From Senimuribacter sp049852125 (GTDB lineage: Bacteria > Bacillota > Clostridia > Peptostreptococcales > Anaerovoracaceae), in NCBI RefSeq assembly GCF_049852125.1, contig NZ_CP187532.1, positions 2,418,001-2,482,000 on the forward strand: a DNA stretch of 64,000 bases, given 5' to 3'. Positions 35,303-44,562 of the stretch are shown in pieces. Position 1 is the stretch's first letter; each line of letters opens with the position of its first letter. The notes beneath the pieces are model-generated. The model had not been told where the DNA came from. It did no database searches and saw nothing but the letters and a program-made list of their open reading frames with translations. The translations under genes were made by a program, and so were the position numbers.

Positions 35303-35317
35303 TGGCATAATAATTGC
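35303..35317 (+). promoter_or_regulatory. sigma-54 promoter of the NhaC-type transporter gene
   Basis: TGGCAT, spacer AATAA, TTGC followed by T, GG and GC 10 bp apart, 61 bp upstream of the start codon at 35364. Confidence 0.85.
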
Positions 35318-35363
35318 TTTATATTTTAACGGATAAGTTATTAAGTTGAGAGGAGACTATTTC

Positions 35364-36899
35364 ATGAATTTTATCAAAGCTCTTATTAAGTTCGTGCCAA
35401 TTATTATTTTGGCAGGACTGATGATGTCCGGTCAGGACGCTCTGCTGGCCGCTACTATCGCTGCAGTCGCTGCAGTCATCGTAGCAAAGCTGACAGAAAA
35501 AATTTCTTTCAAGGAATGCATGGACGCTGCTATGGACAGCGTAAAGAACATCATCGTGGCTCTGTTCATCCTGATGTTCGCCTATGCAATGGCAAGTGCA
35601 TTCATGACCACAGGTGTTGGCGCGTCTGTCGTAAACATTGCGCTGTCCCTGGGTATCACAGCAAGAACAGTTGCGGTTGTAGGACTTTGCGTAACAGGCA
35701 TTCTCTCTGTTGCTACTGGTACTTCCTGGGGAACCTTTGCCGCATGCGCCCCTATTTTCCTGTGGCTGGTACATATCGTTGATCCTAATTGCATCGACAC
35801 CGGCAGCTTACTGCTCACCACCTGCGCAATCGCAGGCGGCGCTTGCTTCGGCGACAATATCGGTCTGATCTCTGATACCACCATCGTATCCTCTGGTATT
35901 CAGGGCGTAGAGGTTGTAGACAGAATTCGTTCTCAAGGCGTATGGTCAGTGATTTGTCTCATTCTGGCGGCTATTGTTTTCTTCGTTGCAGGAACTGTCA
36001 TGGGCCTGCCAAACGAAGCAGTATCCGCAACGAATGTATTAGACTCCGTTCCGCAAAGCGCTCTTGATTATCTTGCAGAAGAAAGACCAGAAGCTATCGA
36101 TCTTCTGGATCAGGTACAAAACGGTGTTGCGCTTTACATGATTGTTCCACTGATTTTGGTTATCGGACTTGCTATCGCCGGTCTTAATACCTTCGGATGT
36201 ATCGGCTCCGGTATCGTATCTGCATACGTTCTGGGATTATTCGCCGGAACAACCTCCCTGTATCCAATTCTGTCCACAGCTGACGGTGTGGATTCCGGAC
36301 TGCAGGATTATCTGAACATGTGCATGTCAGGCTTCGCTGACGCAGGCGGCTGGGTTATTATCATGATGATGTGGGTTGCTGCCTTTGGCGGTATTATGGG
36401 CAGAATGAAGGCCTTCGAACCACTGGCAAACCTGATCGTAAAGGTTTCCCACAATGTAAGACAGCTGATGTTCTGCAACGGCATACTGTGTCTTGCCGGT
36501 AACGCGATCCTTTCTGATGAAATGGCGCAGATCGTCACCGTTGGTCCAATTATCAAAGAAATTACAGAAGAAAACGTAGAAGCTGAAACAGACGAAGACA
36601 TGTACAAGCTGAAGCTGAGAAACGCTACCTTTGGCGACGCTATGGGCGTATTCGGCTCTCAGTTGATTCCATGGCACGTATACCTTGGATTCTATGTCGG
36701 CATCGCGGCAAATGTATATCCACTGTTCAAATTCTCCAATGTGGATTTCATTAAATTCAACTTCATGGCTATGATCGCCGTAGCTTCCATCCTGCTTCTG
36801 ACCATTACAGGTCTTGACAGAATCATCCCGCTGTTCGGACTTCCAAAAGAACCGGCAGTCAGATTAAAGAAAAAAACAGACAAAGAAAATATAGCTTAA
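35364..36899 (+). CDS. NhaC-family Na+/H+ antiporter-type transporter
   Basis: 511 residues with about 12 membrane helices. TGTSWGTFAACAPIF (about residue 115) and GGACFGDNIGLISDTTI (about 160) are the two signatures of the NhaC group, and a related pair occurs in the second half (GNAILSDEMAQIVTVGP). Family members exchange Na+ with H+ or with organic acids or amines, so this could equally be a substrate:Na+ antiporter. Start ATG 35364 follows AGAGGAG. Upstream are a sigma-54 promoter and an activator-like element, and the Kdd-domain activator is divergent. Strong codon bias. I infer a transporter needed when lysine or a related amino acid is fermented. Confidence 0.82.
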   Translation: MNFIKALIKFVPIIILAGLMMSGQDALLAATIAAVAAVIVAKLTEKISFKECMDAAMDSVKNIIVALFILMFAYAMASAFMTTGVGASVVNIALSLGITARTVAVVGLCVTGILSVATGTSWGTFAACAPIFLWLVHIVDPNCIDTGSLLLTTCAIAGGACFGDNIGLISDTTIVSSGIQGVEVVDRIRSQGVWSVICLILAAIVFFVAGTVMGLPNEAVSATNVLDSVPQSALDYLAEERPEAIDLLDQVQNGVALYMIVPLILVIGLAIAGLNTFGCIGSGIVSAYVLGLFAGTTSLYPILSTADGVDSGLQDYLNMCMSGFADAGGWVIIMMMWVAAFGGIMGRMKAFEPLANLIVKVSHNVRQLMFCNGILCLAGNAILSDEMAQIVTVGPIIKEITEENVEAETDEDMYKLKLRNATFGDAMGVFGSQLIPWHVYLGFYVGIAANVYPLFKFSNVDFIKFNFMAMIAVASILLLTITGLDRIIPLFGLPKEPAVRLKKKTDKENIA

Positions 36900-36907
36900 T
36901 CCAATTA

Positions 36908-36944
36908 AAAACCAGTGTCAGCCTTGTGGGCTCTCACTGGTTTT
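36908..36944 (+). terminator. intrinsic terminator after the NhaC-type transporter
   Basis: AAAACCAGTG pairs with CACTGGTTTT, with an inner AGCC/GGCT pairing, followed by CCTTTT. Also placed to end the convergent macrodomain gene. Confidence 0.8.
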
Positions 36945-36948
36945 CCTT

Positions 36949-37449
36949 TTAGAGCAATTCTTCATACAAATCTCTTGTTCGCTCGTCAAAGCAAACAAGC
37001 ATTACCTTCTCTATGCAGCTATGCGGTTCATTCCGGAAATACTTTTTGACCGCGCTTACTGCGACGGCAGCCGCTTTGTCCTTAGGATAACCGTAGACGC
37101 CAGTGCTGATCGCAGGAAACGCCACCGATTGACACCCTTTTTTCTCTGCTTCTTCCAGACAACGACGGTAACAGCATGCCAGCTTATCTTCCTCACCGCA
37201 GCTTCCGCCGCCCCATACAGGGCCAACGGTATGGATCACATATTTAGCGGGCAGCCTGTACCCTGCCGTAACCTTAGCATCTCCTGTCTCGCAGCCGTGA
37301 AGCGTTCTGCACTCTGTTAAAAGCTCCGGCCCTGCAGTCCTGTGTATAGCTCCGTCAACACCGCCTCCGCCAAGCAGAGAATGATTCGCCGCATTTACAA
37401 TCGCATCCACACAAAGCTTTGTAATATCTCCTGTTACTATTTGAATCAT
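36949..37449 (-). CDS. macrodomain protein (O-acetyl-ADP-ribose deacetylase type)
   Basis: 166 residues, one macrodomain. VTGDITKLCVDAIVNAANHSLLGGGGVDGAIHRTAG (residues 5-40) has the ADP-ribose-binding Asp, the two Asn and the G-rich loop of the MacroD/YmdB type. FPAISTGVYGYPKDKAA is the second phosphate loop. Such enzymes remove O-acetyl from O-acetyl-ADP-ribose or ADP-ribose from acidic residues. It overlaps the GATase-like gene by 4 bp and is its operon partner. Confidence 0.9.
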   Translation of the reverse strand: MIQIVTGDITKLCVDAIVNAANHSLLGGGGVDGAIHRTAGPELLTECRTLHGCETGDAKVTAGYRLPAKYVIHTVGPVWGGGSCGEEDKLACCYRRCLEEAEKKGCQSVAFPAISTGVYGYPKDKAAAVAVSAVKKYFRNEPHSCIEKVMLVCFDERTRDLYEELL

Positions 37450-38132
37450 ACCACTTCCTCCTCATCTATTCGTCCCAGCCAATAACGCAGTAATTTCTCG
37501 CCGTCCTCCATATATTCCTTGCCTCCATAGAGGTACATCTTCTCCGGATGCCATTGCACGCCCAATACTTCCGGCTTTGTTTTCCCCACGCCGACGGCCT
37601 CCGCCACAGCGTCCTCACCGTCGCTCCAAACCGAAAGCACCTGAAGATTTTCGCCAATTCGGCCTACACCCTGATGATGACGGGTATTGACCATAGAATC
37701 TGACCCGAATATGGTTTCCATCACCGTTCCGGGCATGTGCATCACCTGATGATATTGCTCCGGCTCTGTCTTCTTATGCGCATTCCCACAGGGCAGATCC
37801 TGTATCAACGTTCCGCCGAAGTACACGTTGATAAACTGCATGCCGCGGCATATGCCCAACACTGGTTTCCCCAGCTCCAGAGCAAAATCCATCAGCGCCA
37901 GCTGCGCGCTGTCCAGGTCATCGTTGATATCATGGGAGCATTGATCGTCCTCGCCCCACAATCTGGGATTCATATCCTGGCTGCTGCCCGGCAAAACCAA
38001 TCCATCGGCCGCCCTTAAATCCTCTGTTTCTAATGACAAAAAGGCTTCCGCTCCCAGAAGCCGAAAGGCCTTTATATAATCCATATATTCTTCATTTCCG
38101 GCTCTGTCAGCCGCAATCATAATTTTCTTCAT
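37446..38132 (-). CDS. class I glutamine amidotransferase-like protein (peptidase C26, PuuD-type)
   Basis: 228 residues. The nucleophile elbow is LGICRGMQFIN (Cys near residue 95), VLGVQWHPEKMY has the catalytic His and Glu, and RHHQGVG is typical of gamma-glutamyl-gamma-aminobutyrate hydrolase-type proteins. It probably hydrolyses gamma-glutamyl amides. No PuuA ligase or GABA gene is nearby, so the true substrate is open. Start ATG follows AGGGGGG. Confidence 0.82.
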   Translation of the reverse strand: MKKIMIAADRAGNEEYMDYIKAFRLLGAEAFLSLETEDLRAADGLVLPGSSQDMNPRLWGEDDQCSHDINDDLDSAQLALMDFALELGKPVLGICRGMQFINVYFGGTLIQDLPCGNAHKKTEPEQYHQVMHMPGTVMETIFGSDSMVNTRHHQGVGRIGENLQVLSVWSDGEDAVAEAVGVGKTKPEVLGVQWHPEKMYLYGGKEYMEDGEKLLRYWLGRIDEEEVV

Positions 38133-38162
38133 ACTGCCCCCCTGTTAAAAACATACTACCAG

Positions 38163-38191
38163 AAAAAGGGCACTTAAACAATGCCCTTTTT
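38163..38191 (-). terminator. intrinsic terminator after the CAP-domain gene
   Basis: AAAAAGGGCA pairs with TGCCCTTTTT, loop 9 nt, between the stop of the CAP gene and the start of the GATase gene. Confidence 0.85.
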
Positions 38192-38220
38192 AAACAGTTT
38201 CAAAATATCTATTCTATAGA

Positions 38221-39294
38221 TTATACAAGGAAAATTTGCACCGCCACACCTGACATCGGCTGCCCCGTATCATACATATATGATGTAGCCATAGAATGGA
38301 AATCCTTATCCAGCATATTCTTTTTATGTCCCGGTGAATTCAGCCATCTATTAAAATAGTACTGCGCTGCAGCCTTTGGATCGCTGCTGTAAAATCCACT
38401 GGTCCATGATAAGTTTTCTCCGCCGCCGCGATAAACGAGGTTAATGCCCAAGTCAGAGAATACTGACTGAAACTTGCCCCGTTTGCCCTTTTTATCATAA
38501 CGGTCATGCACTAAATCAGGACGATTCCACGCCTCCTTGACACGAACATCAGCCGCAGACTGAATCCTCTCATTATAAGATACCGGGGCGACACTGTTTT
38601 GCTTTCTCAGGTTATTGACCAGGCGCAGCATTTCTTTTTGATAGGTTTCATCAAATTTGCTGCCTACTGTAACGATACATACAGCTGAATATCCGTTATG
38701 TGCTTTTGCCGTAATTTTCGCATATCCAGCGCCCTTCGCGGTAACCATGCCAGACGCGCTGACTACAGCCACTTTCTTGTTAGAGCTGGTCCACTGAACT
38801 GCTTTCGATGGAGCTTTAGCGGTTATCGTAGCCTTTAATTGATACGTCGCTCCCTCCCCATAGATGGACTTGCCTTTCCTATTCAAGGATATTTTCGTTA
38901 CCACCCCTGTTTTGGATGAGACAATAGAACTGAAATCCGATTTTTCTCCCTGGCCCAACGCACGAATTTTATACTTATAAGTAGTATTCTTTGATAAGTC
39001 TGTAAACTCTGCCTTTTGTGCCGTCGTTGTACGGACTAACTTCCACTTCCCAGCGCTCCTGTTATAACGATACACCTGGTATTTGTCTGCTCCGCTCACC
39101 TTATTCCAGGATACCTTGATTGTCCTTGTTCCTGAAGACAATGCTTTAACCCCAGACGGCGCTTTCAAAATTACTTGTTTGGCTGCACTATCTGACCCAT
39201 CTGCATAGCTCTCTGCCATGACAAGCTGACCGCCCGCCATACATATGATAAGAGCCACACATACGCTCAGAACCAAAAAACGAAATTTCTTCAT
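38221..39294 (-). CDS. secreted CAP-domain protein with fibronectin III-like and Ig-like (BIG2) domains
   Basis: 357 residues. The signal peptide (KKFRFLVLSVCVALIICMAGGQLVMA) is followed by a fibronectin type III-like domain (about 45-135; IKVSWNKVSGADKYQVYRY), a BIG2-type Ig-like domain (about 140-220; WTSSNKKVAVVSASGMVTAKGAG), and a CAP/SCP domain (about 225-357; LRLVNNLRKQNSVAP, HDRYDKKG, GENLSW, NSPGHKKNMLD). Bacterial CAP proteins are exported, often cell-wall linked, with poorly known activity. I start at the ATG 39294 after AAAGGA, since the longer frame adds a non-signal-like tail. Monocistronic. Confidence 0.88.
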   Translation of the reverse strand: MKKFRFLVLSVCVALIICMAGGQLVMAESYADGSDSAAKQVILKAPSGVKALSSGTRTIKVSWNKVSGADKYQVYRYNRSAGKWKLVRTTTAQKAEFTDLSKNTTYKYKIRALGQGEKSDFSSIVSSKTGVVTKISLNRKGKSIYGEGATYQLKATITAKAPSKAVQWTSSNKKVAVVSASGMVTAKGAGYAKITAKAHNGYSAVCIVTVGSKFDETYQKEMLRLVNNLRKQNSVAPVSYNERIQSAADVRVKEAWNRPDLVHDRYDKKGKRGKFQSVFSDLGINLVYRGGGENLSWTSGFYSSDPKAAAQYYFNRWLNSPGHKKNMLDKDFHSMATSYMYDTGQPMSGVAVQIFLV

Positions 39295-39549
39295 TTCTTC
39301 ATCCTTTCTTTCATTTTCTACTGCATGTATTTTACCATAACTGGTTTTTAAAAATAAAGGGTATTTTTTGCTAAAATGACGTTTTTTGTCGAAAATATTC
39401 CCAATAAGTATTCTTTCTGAAAACAAAAAAGCTTCCTGCAGACGAATACGAGAAAAGTATGTGAATTCCTGACAATAACAGAAAGCCGCTCACAATGAAG
39501 CGACTTCCTTTAGGAGGTGATTACATGCACATATGAATGTAATGTTCAA

Positions 39550-40893
39550 TTATTTCAATTTATTGCTTCGTTTCCAGACGCCCATTTTTTCTGCATCCGC
39601 AATCAGCCTTTCCCGGAAATCCGGGTGCGCCACAGAGATGATTTTCTCCGCCCGCTCCCAAAGGCTTGCGCCTGCCAGATTGACCATGCCCTGCTCTGTG
39701 ACCAGATAGTAGGCGTGGCTGCGCGGATCGGTCACCACATCGCCTGTTCCCATCGTCGGTACGATGCGGGACTGCAATGCGCCCGTCTTTTTATCTCGAT
39801 AAGTCGACGACATACACAGAAATGCCTTGCCGCCCTTTGATAAAAACGCGCCATATTGAAAATCCAGCTGTCCGCCTGTGCCGCTGATCTGCCGGAAGCC
39901 CGCTGTCTCAGCACAGACCTGTCCAAACAAATCCGCTGTCAGACAGTTATTGATGGAAACCATATTGTCCTGCTGCCCGATGATCTGCGGCAGATTGGTG
40001 TAGTCTACCGGATAGCTGGCAAGCCCCGGATTTTCCGCTGCCCAGTCATAGAGCGCCCGGCTTCCCAGACAAAAACTCCACACGCCTTTCCCCCGGTTCA
40101 GGTTTTTTCTTCTGTTGGTCAGTTTCCCCGCGCGATACAGTTCCAAGTAGGCATCGCAGAGCATCTCCGTGTGCATGCCAAGATCCTTTACATCAGAATC
40201 CGCAATCAGTTTTCCCACCGCGTTGGGTGTGCCGCCGATGCCAAGCTGCAGCGTCGCGCCGTCTCGAATCTGGGAACAAATCAATTTTGCAATGGCGCTG
40301 TCCGTTTCCGTCGGCTCTGCGGCTTCCAGAACAGGCATAGGGTCGTGGTCTCCTTCTATAATATAGTCCACCTGCGAAATATGTACGCATTCCCGCTCCC
40401 CGCCGCAGACCCGCGGCAGCTGCTCGTTGACCTCGATGACGACAATCTTTGCTTTTTCCAGCACCGCGTAAGCCGCTGAGTTTGTCAAAGAAACATTAAA
40501 GTAGCCGTGGCGATCCATGGGCGCAGCAGCAATACACGCCACATCAACCGGCAGAAAATCCCGGTAATACTTGGGCTGACTGCTGTAGTTCATAGGAATA
40601 TAGCTGCAAAGTCCCTGATCCGCATATTTCCGTTCCAATCCACTTAAATGCCAGCTGTGATAATGAAAGGTCCTGCCGCAGGGATCCGATTCCAGCGTTG
40701 CCAGCGGTTTCATCAGCATGCCGCCTCTAAGATTGACATCGTTCAGGTCCTCTTTTCTAGTAGCCAGCGCCCCATCGAAATGATAAGGAATCTGAGAAAT
40801 CATCCCATAATCCACCCAATCTCCGTCTTTTACCAGAAGCGCGGCTTTTTCCGCGCTGACTTTCTTCCTGCTGTACTCTGTCTGCAATAACAT
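39550..40893 (-). CDS. acetate/butyryl-CoA-type CoA-transferase (family I, Cat2/But-like)
   Basis: 447 residues of the acetyl-CoA hydrolase/transferase family. LQLGIGGTPNAVGKLI is the CoA-binding loop. LGMHTEMLCDAYLELYRAGKLTN carries the Glu that forms the enzyme-CoA thioester in this family, and QISGTGGQLDFQYGAF is the C-terminal oxyanion region. Likely reaction: transfer of CoA between butyryl-CoA (or another acyl-CoA) and acetate. It is joined to PFOR by a TAATG overlap, so acetyl-CoA from pyruvate could be exchanged directly. Exact acyl specificity is not readable. Confidence 0.85.
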   Translation of the reverse strand: MLLQTEYSRKKVSAEKAALLVKDGDWVDYGMISQIPYHFDGALATRKEDLNDVNLRGGMLMKPLATLESDPCGRTFHYHSWHLSGLERKYADQGLCSYIPMNYSSQPKYYRDFLPVDVACIAAAPMDRHGYFNVSLTNSAAYAVLEKAKIVVIEVNEQLPRVCGGERECVHISQVDYIIEGDHDPMPVLEAAEPTETDSAIAKLICSQIRDGATLQLGIGGTPNAVGKLIADSDVKDLGMHTEMLCDAYLELYRAGKLTNRRKNLNRGKGVWSFCLGSRALYDWAAENPGLASYPVDYTNLPQIIGQQDNMVSINNCLTADLFGQVCAETAGFRQISGTGGQLDFQYGAFLSKGGKAFLCMSSTYRDKKTGALQSRIVPTMGTGDVVTDPRSHAYYLVTEQGMVNLAGASLWERAEKIISVAHPDFRERLIADAEKMGVWKRSNKLK

Positions 40894-43800
40894 TATTGAT
40901 CCTCCCCGGCAAGTCTGGCAAGTTCCGCATACCGCGCTTTCGCGTCTTCCTCCGCCTTAGAAAAGAGGATTTCAGCGTTTTCAGGAAACGCTTTATGTAA
41001 GGAGGCATACCGGGTTTCCCCTTCCAGGAAGTCCCGGTAGCAGGCGGACGGCGCTTTGGAATCCAGACAGAACTTGCCGGTTTCTTTGTGCGGATTATAT
41101 CTGTACAGGAACCAGTAGCCTGCATCTACCGCACGTTTCATTTCTTCCTGTGCTTTGTCCATGCCGATTTTCAGTCCGTGATTGATGCACGGCGCATAGG
41201 CAATGACGATAGAAGGTCCATGGAAATGCTCCGCTTCGTCGATGGCTTTCATCAGCTGATTCGGATCGGCGCCCATGGCTACGCTGGCAACATAACAATT
41301 GCCCTGAGACATCATCATCCGCCCCAGATCCTTTTTCGCCGACTTCTTGCCAGAGCTCTGGAACTGCGCTACAGCCCCAAGAGGCGTCGCTTTGCTGCTC
41401 TGACCGCCGGTGTTGGAATAGACCTCCGTATCCACCACGAAGATATTGATGTCCTCACCCTGGGCAACTACATGATCAAGACCTCCGAAGCCGATATCGT
41501 AAGCCCATCCATCGCCGCCATACATCCAGACCGTCTTTCTTGCCAGCTGATCTTTCGCGCTGATAATCTGTTCCTGCAAAACCCTGCTGCGTCCGGAAAG
41601 TTCCGCCGTTTCCAGCGCTGTCAGCAGCGCTTTTGACGCGTCCATGGAAGTATCCACATCATCAAAAGCGGCAATCCATGCATTGATGACTTCCGCCAGG
41701 CTTTCTTCTGCGCCAGCCAGTTCTTCCGCCCACATGCGCACTTTATTTCTCTGCTGCTTCATGGAGAGCAGCATGCCCAGGGCAAATTCCGCGTTATTTT
41801 CAAATAAAGAGTTGCTCCATGCCGGACCTCTGCCCTCGGCATTGACCGTATAAGGCACAGAAGGCATCGCCGCGCCCCATGCCTGGGTACAGCCCGTACC
41901 GTTTGCCCAATACATTCTGTCGCCGTAAAGCTGGGTCAAAAGCTTGGCGTACGGTGTTTCCCCGCAGCCCGCGCACGCCCCGGAAAATTCACAGAGCGGC
42001 TGTTTAAACTGACTGCCCTTGACGGTATTCTTCGCGAAACAGTCCTTTTCTTTAATAGAAAGACCATATTCCCACGCAGGGGTTACCTTCATCACCGCAG
42101 GTGCAGCCGTCATCTTAAGCGCCTGCCCTTTCTTCGGACAAACTGCCGCGCAGCTGCCGCAGCCGGTGCAATCCATATCGCTGATTTGCAGTGAATAGTA
42201 CATCCCCTTTGCGCCCTTTGCGTCCACGGTTACAAAGCCTTCCGGCGCTGCTGCCTTTTCTTCCTCATCTAAAAGATACGGTCTGATGACACCGTGAGGA
42301 CATACATAGGAGCAGCGGTTGCACTGCAGACAGCTCGCCGCGTCCCAAAGGGGAATCTGTGACGCGATACCCCGCTTTTCATAGGCAGTGGTGCCCATAG
42401 GCATGGTGCCGTCCGCATAACCGGTAAAGGTCGATACCGGCAAACTGTCGCCCTTTTGCCCGTTGAGCGGCATCAAAATATTTTTTATAAACAGCGGCAG
42501 ATTCTCCGCATTTGTCTGCGTCTTGCATGCGCCCTCTTTCTCGTTCAGTACCACGGCCTGGACGCACTGCATCCCGGCGTTAATCGCCTGCAGGTTCTTC
42601 TGTACCACAGCTTCCCCTTTCTTGCCGAAAGACTTTCTTGCCGCCTCTTTCATCTGCTGCAGCGCTTCTTCCTCCGGCAAAATCTCCGCCAGCTTAAAGA
42701 AAGCCGCCTGCAGCACCATGCTGATTCTATTTCCAAGGCCCAGATTTTCCGCAATTCCGTTGGCGTCTATGATATAGACCTTCGCTTTTTTTGCCAGCAG
42801 CTGCGCTTTCACCTGCTGCGGCAGATTGCTGTTTGTCTCCTCTGCGCTCCAGCGGGTGTTTAGCAGGAAGATGCCGCCTTCTTTCAGCTCTGTCACGATG
42901 TCGTATTTGTCCAGGAAAGACTGATTATGACAAGCGATAAAATCTGCCTCTTTTACCAGATAGGTGGACAAAATCGGCGCATCGCCGAAACGCAAATGGC
43001 TCTTGGTAATCCCGAAGGATTTTTTCGTATCGTATTCAAAATACCCTTGTGCGTACATCGGCGTGTTATTTCCGATGATTTTGATGGAGTTCTTGTTGGC
43101 GCCAACAGTGCCGTCACTGCCCAGTCCCCAGAACTTGCAAGCCTTGGTGCCCGGATTCGCAGGACGGAAGCTTTCGTCTACGACAAGAGAAAGACCCGTC
43201 ACATCGTCTTCGATGCCCACGGTAAATTCCTTCGCCGGACATGGCTTTAACAGATGGTCAAAGACTGCTTTGATCTGGGCAGGGGTCGTATCCTTGGAAG
43301 AAAGACCGTAGCGTCCGCCGCAAAGGTAAGGCTGCTGCTCCCTATTGGCAAAGGCCGCACACACCGCCAGATACAAAGGCTCGCCGATGGCGCCCATCTC
43401 CTTGCAGCGATCCAGTACCGCGATTTTCTTTACCGTTTTTGGTAGCGCTGCCAGCAAATGCTTCTCTGAGAACGGATTGAACAGATGTACCTGCAAATAG
43501 CCAACTTTTTCGCCGCAAAGATTCAGCGCTTCCACCGTCTCTCTCGCCGCGCCGCTGACAGAACCCATGGCTATGATGACCCGCTCCGCATCCGCCGCAC
43601 CATAATAGTTGAACAGATGATAATCTTCACCGGTGATTTTATTAATTTCAGCCATATAATCTTCTACAACCTCCGGCACGCTGTCATAAGCCGTATTGTT
43701 CGCCTCCCGGAACTGGAAGTAAACGTCCGGGTTCTGTACCGTGCAGCGCAGAGTCGGATGGTCCGGATTCAGCGCTTCTGCCCGGAATTTATCCAGAGCG

Positions 43801-44399
43801 TCTCTGTCCAGCAATCTGTCGAATTCCTCATAAGGAATGGCTCTGATTTTCTGGATTTCGTGGGAAGTTCTGAAGCCGTCAAAGAAATGCATAAACGGTA
43901 CTCTGCTTCTGATTGCCGCGAGATGCGCGACGCCCGCCAGATCCATGGTTTCCTGTACGCTGCCCGAAGAAAGCTGAGCAAAGCCTGTCTGTCTGCAGTT
44001 CATCACATCGCTGTGATCGCCAAAAATAGACATAGCATGGGTTCCCACTGTACGGGAAGCCACATGAAGCACCCCTGGTTGTCTGGTGCCGCTGATTCTG
44101 TGCAGCGCAGGGATCATCAGCATCAATCCCTGAGAGGAAGTAAACGTAGTCGCTAGAGACCCCGCTTCCAGCGCGCCGTGCACCGCCCCTGCCGCGCCTG
44201 CTTCCGACTGCATCTCAACCAGTGTAACCGGCTGTCCAAACAAATTCTTTTTCCCTTGTGCCGACCACTGATCTGTCTTTTCCGCCATCGGGGAAGATGG
44301 TGTAATCGGGTAAATCGCCGCAATTTCCGAAAAGGCATACGCCGCGTAGGCTGCCGCTTCGTTGCCGTCTGCTACCATGATATACTGCTGTTTATTCAT
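40893..44399 (-). CDS. nifJ: pyruvate:ferredoxin (flavodoxin) oxidoreductase
   Basis: 1168 residues, full-length single-chain PFOR (EC 1.2.7.1), which oxidises pyruvate with CoA to acetyl-CoA, CO2 and reduced ferredoxin. AAYAFSEIAAIYPITPSSPMA opens domain I. CLQCNRCSYVCPHG (about 690) and DCTGCGSCAAVCP (about 745) bind two 4Fe-4S clusters, and SGACAGCGETPY (about 806) with a later Cys binds the third next to TPP. GGDGWAYDIGFGGLDHV (about 960) is the TPP motif. Co-transcribed with the CoA-transferase. Upstream are an SD-burying hairpin (44403-44454) and the dyad array (44563-44861). Confidence 0.96.
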   Translation of the reverse strand: MNKQQYIMVADGNEAAAYAAYAFSEIAAIYPITPSSPMAEKTDQWSAQGKKNLFGQPVTLVEMQSEAGAAGAVHGALEAGSLATTFTSSQGLMLMIPALHRISGTRQPGVLHVASRTVGTHAMSIFGDHSDVMNCRQTGFAQLSSGSVQETMDLAGVAHLAAIRSRVPFMHFFDGFRTSHEIQKIRAIPYEEFDRLLDRDALDKFRAEALNPDHPTLRCTVQNPDVYFQFREANNTAYDSVPEVVEDYMAEINKITGEDYHLFNYYGAADAERVIIAMGSVSGAARETVEALNLCGEKVGYLQVHLFNPFSEKHLLAALPKTVKKIAVLDRCKEMGAIGEPLYLAVCAAFANREQQPYLCGGRYGLSSKDTTPAQIKAVFDHLLKPCPAKEFTVGIEDDVTGLSLVVDESFRPANPGTKACKFWGLGSDGTVGANKNSIKIIGNNTPMYAQGYFEYDTKKSFGITKSHLRFGDAPILSTYLVKEADFIACHNQSFLDKYDIVTELKEGGIFLLNTRWSAEETNSNLPQQVKAQLLAKKAKVYIIDANGIAENLGLGNRISMVLQAAFFKLAEILPEEEALQQMKEAARKSFGKKGEAVVQKNLQAINAGMQCVQAVVLNEKEGACKTQTNAENLPLFIKNILMPLNGQKGDSLPVSTFTGYADGTMPMGTTAYEKRGIASQIPLWDAASCLQCNRCSYVCPHGVIRPYLLDEEEKAAAPEGFVTVDAKGAKGMYYSLQISDMDCTGCGSCAAVCPKKGQALKMTAAPAVMKVTPAWEYGLSIKEKDCFAKNTVKGSQFKQPLCEFSGACAGCGETPYAKLLTQLYGDRMYWANGTGCTQAWGAAMPSVPYTVNAEGRGPAWSNSLFENNAEFALGMLLSMKQQRNKVRMWAEELAGAEESLAEVINAWIAAFDDVDTSMDASKALLTALETAELSGRSRVLQEQIISAKDQLARKTVWMYGGDGWAYDIGFGGLDHVVAQGEDINIFVVDTEVYSNTGGQSSKATPLGAVAQFQSSGKKSAKKDLGRMMMSQGNCYVASVAMGADPNQLMKAIDEAEHFHGPSIVIAYAPCINHGLKIGMDKAQEEMKRAVDAGYWFLYRYNPHKETGKFCLDSKAPSACYRDFLEGETRYASLHKAFPENAEILFSKAEEDAKARYAELARLAGEDQ

Positions 44400-44402
44400 A
44401 GA

Positions 44403-44454
44403 AAAATCCTCCTTAGAAGTATTGCGTTCATACTTTCTCTTCTAGGAGGATTTT
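44403..44454 (-). promoter_or_regulatory. leader hairpin sequestering the nifJ ribosome binding site
   Basis: In the nifJ transcript AAAATCCTCCTAGAAG (44439-44454) pairs with CTTCTAAGGAGGATTTT (44403-44419), 16 bp with one bulged A, with a small inner AGTAT/ATACT stem. The paired AAGGAGG is the nifJ ribosome site, 8 nt before the ATG. The right arm is followed by U-rich sequence, so it could act as a translational switch or an attenuator. Confidence 0.7.
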
Positions 44455-44562
44455 ACCATTCTTTTAATTATGCATAAAACGGTAATTATTCATATTAAAA
44501 ATTCTATATAGGAATATTTCATCAGACTATCGCCTGTGGCAAACCTATCGTTTCTGCAAATC

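Noticed and set aside
39511..39535. Perfect AGGAGGTGAT ribosome site with an ATG at 39524
   Set aside because: The frame encodes only three residues before a stop, and later frames run antisense to the CoA-transferase gene; no product supported.
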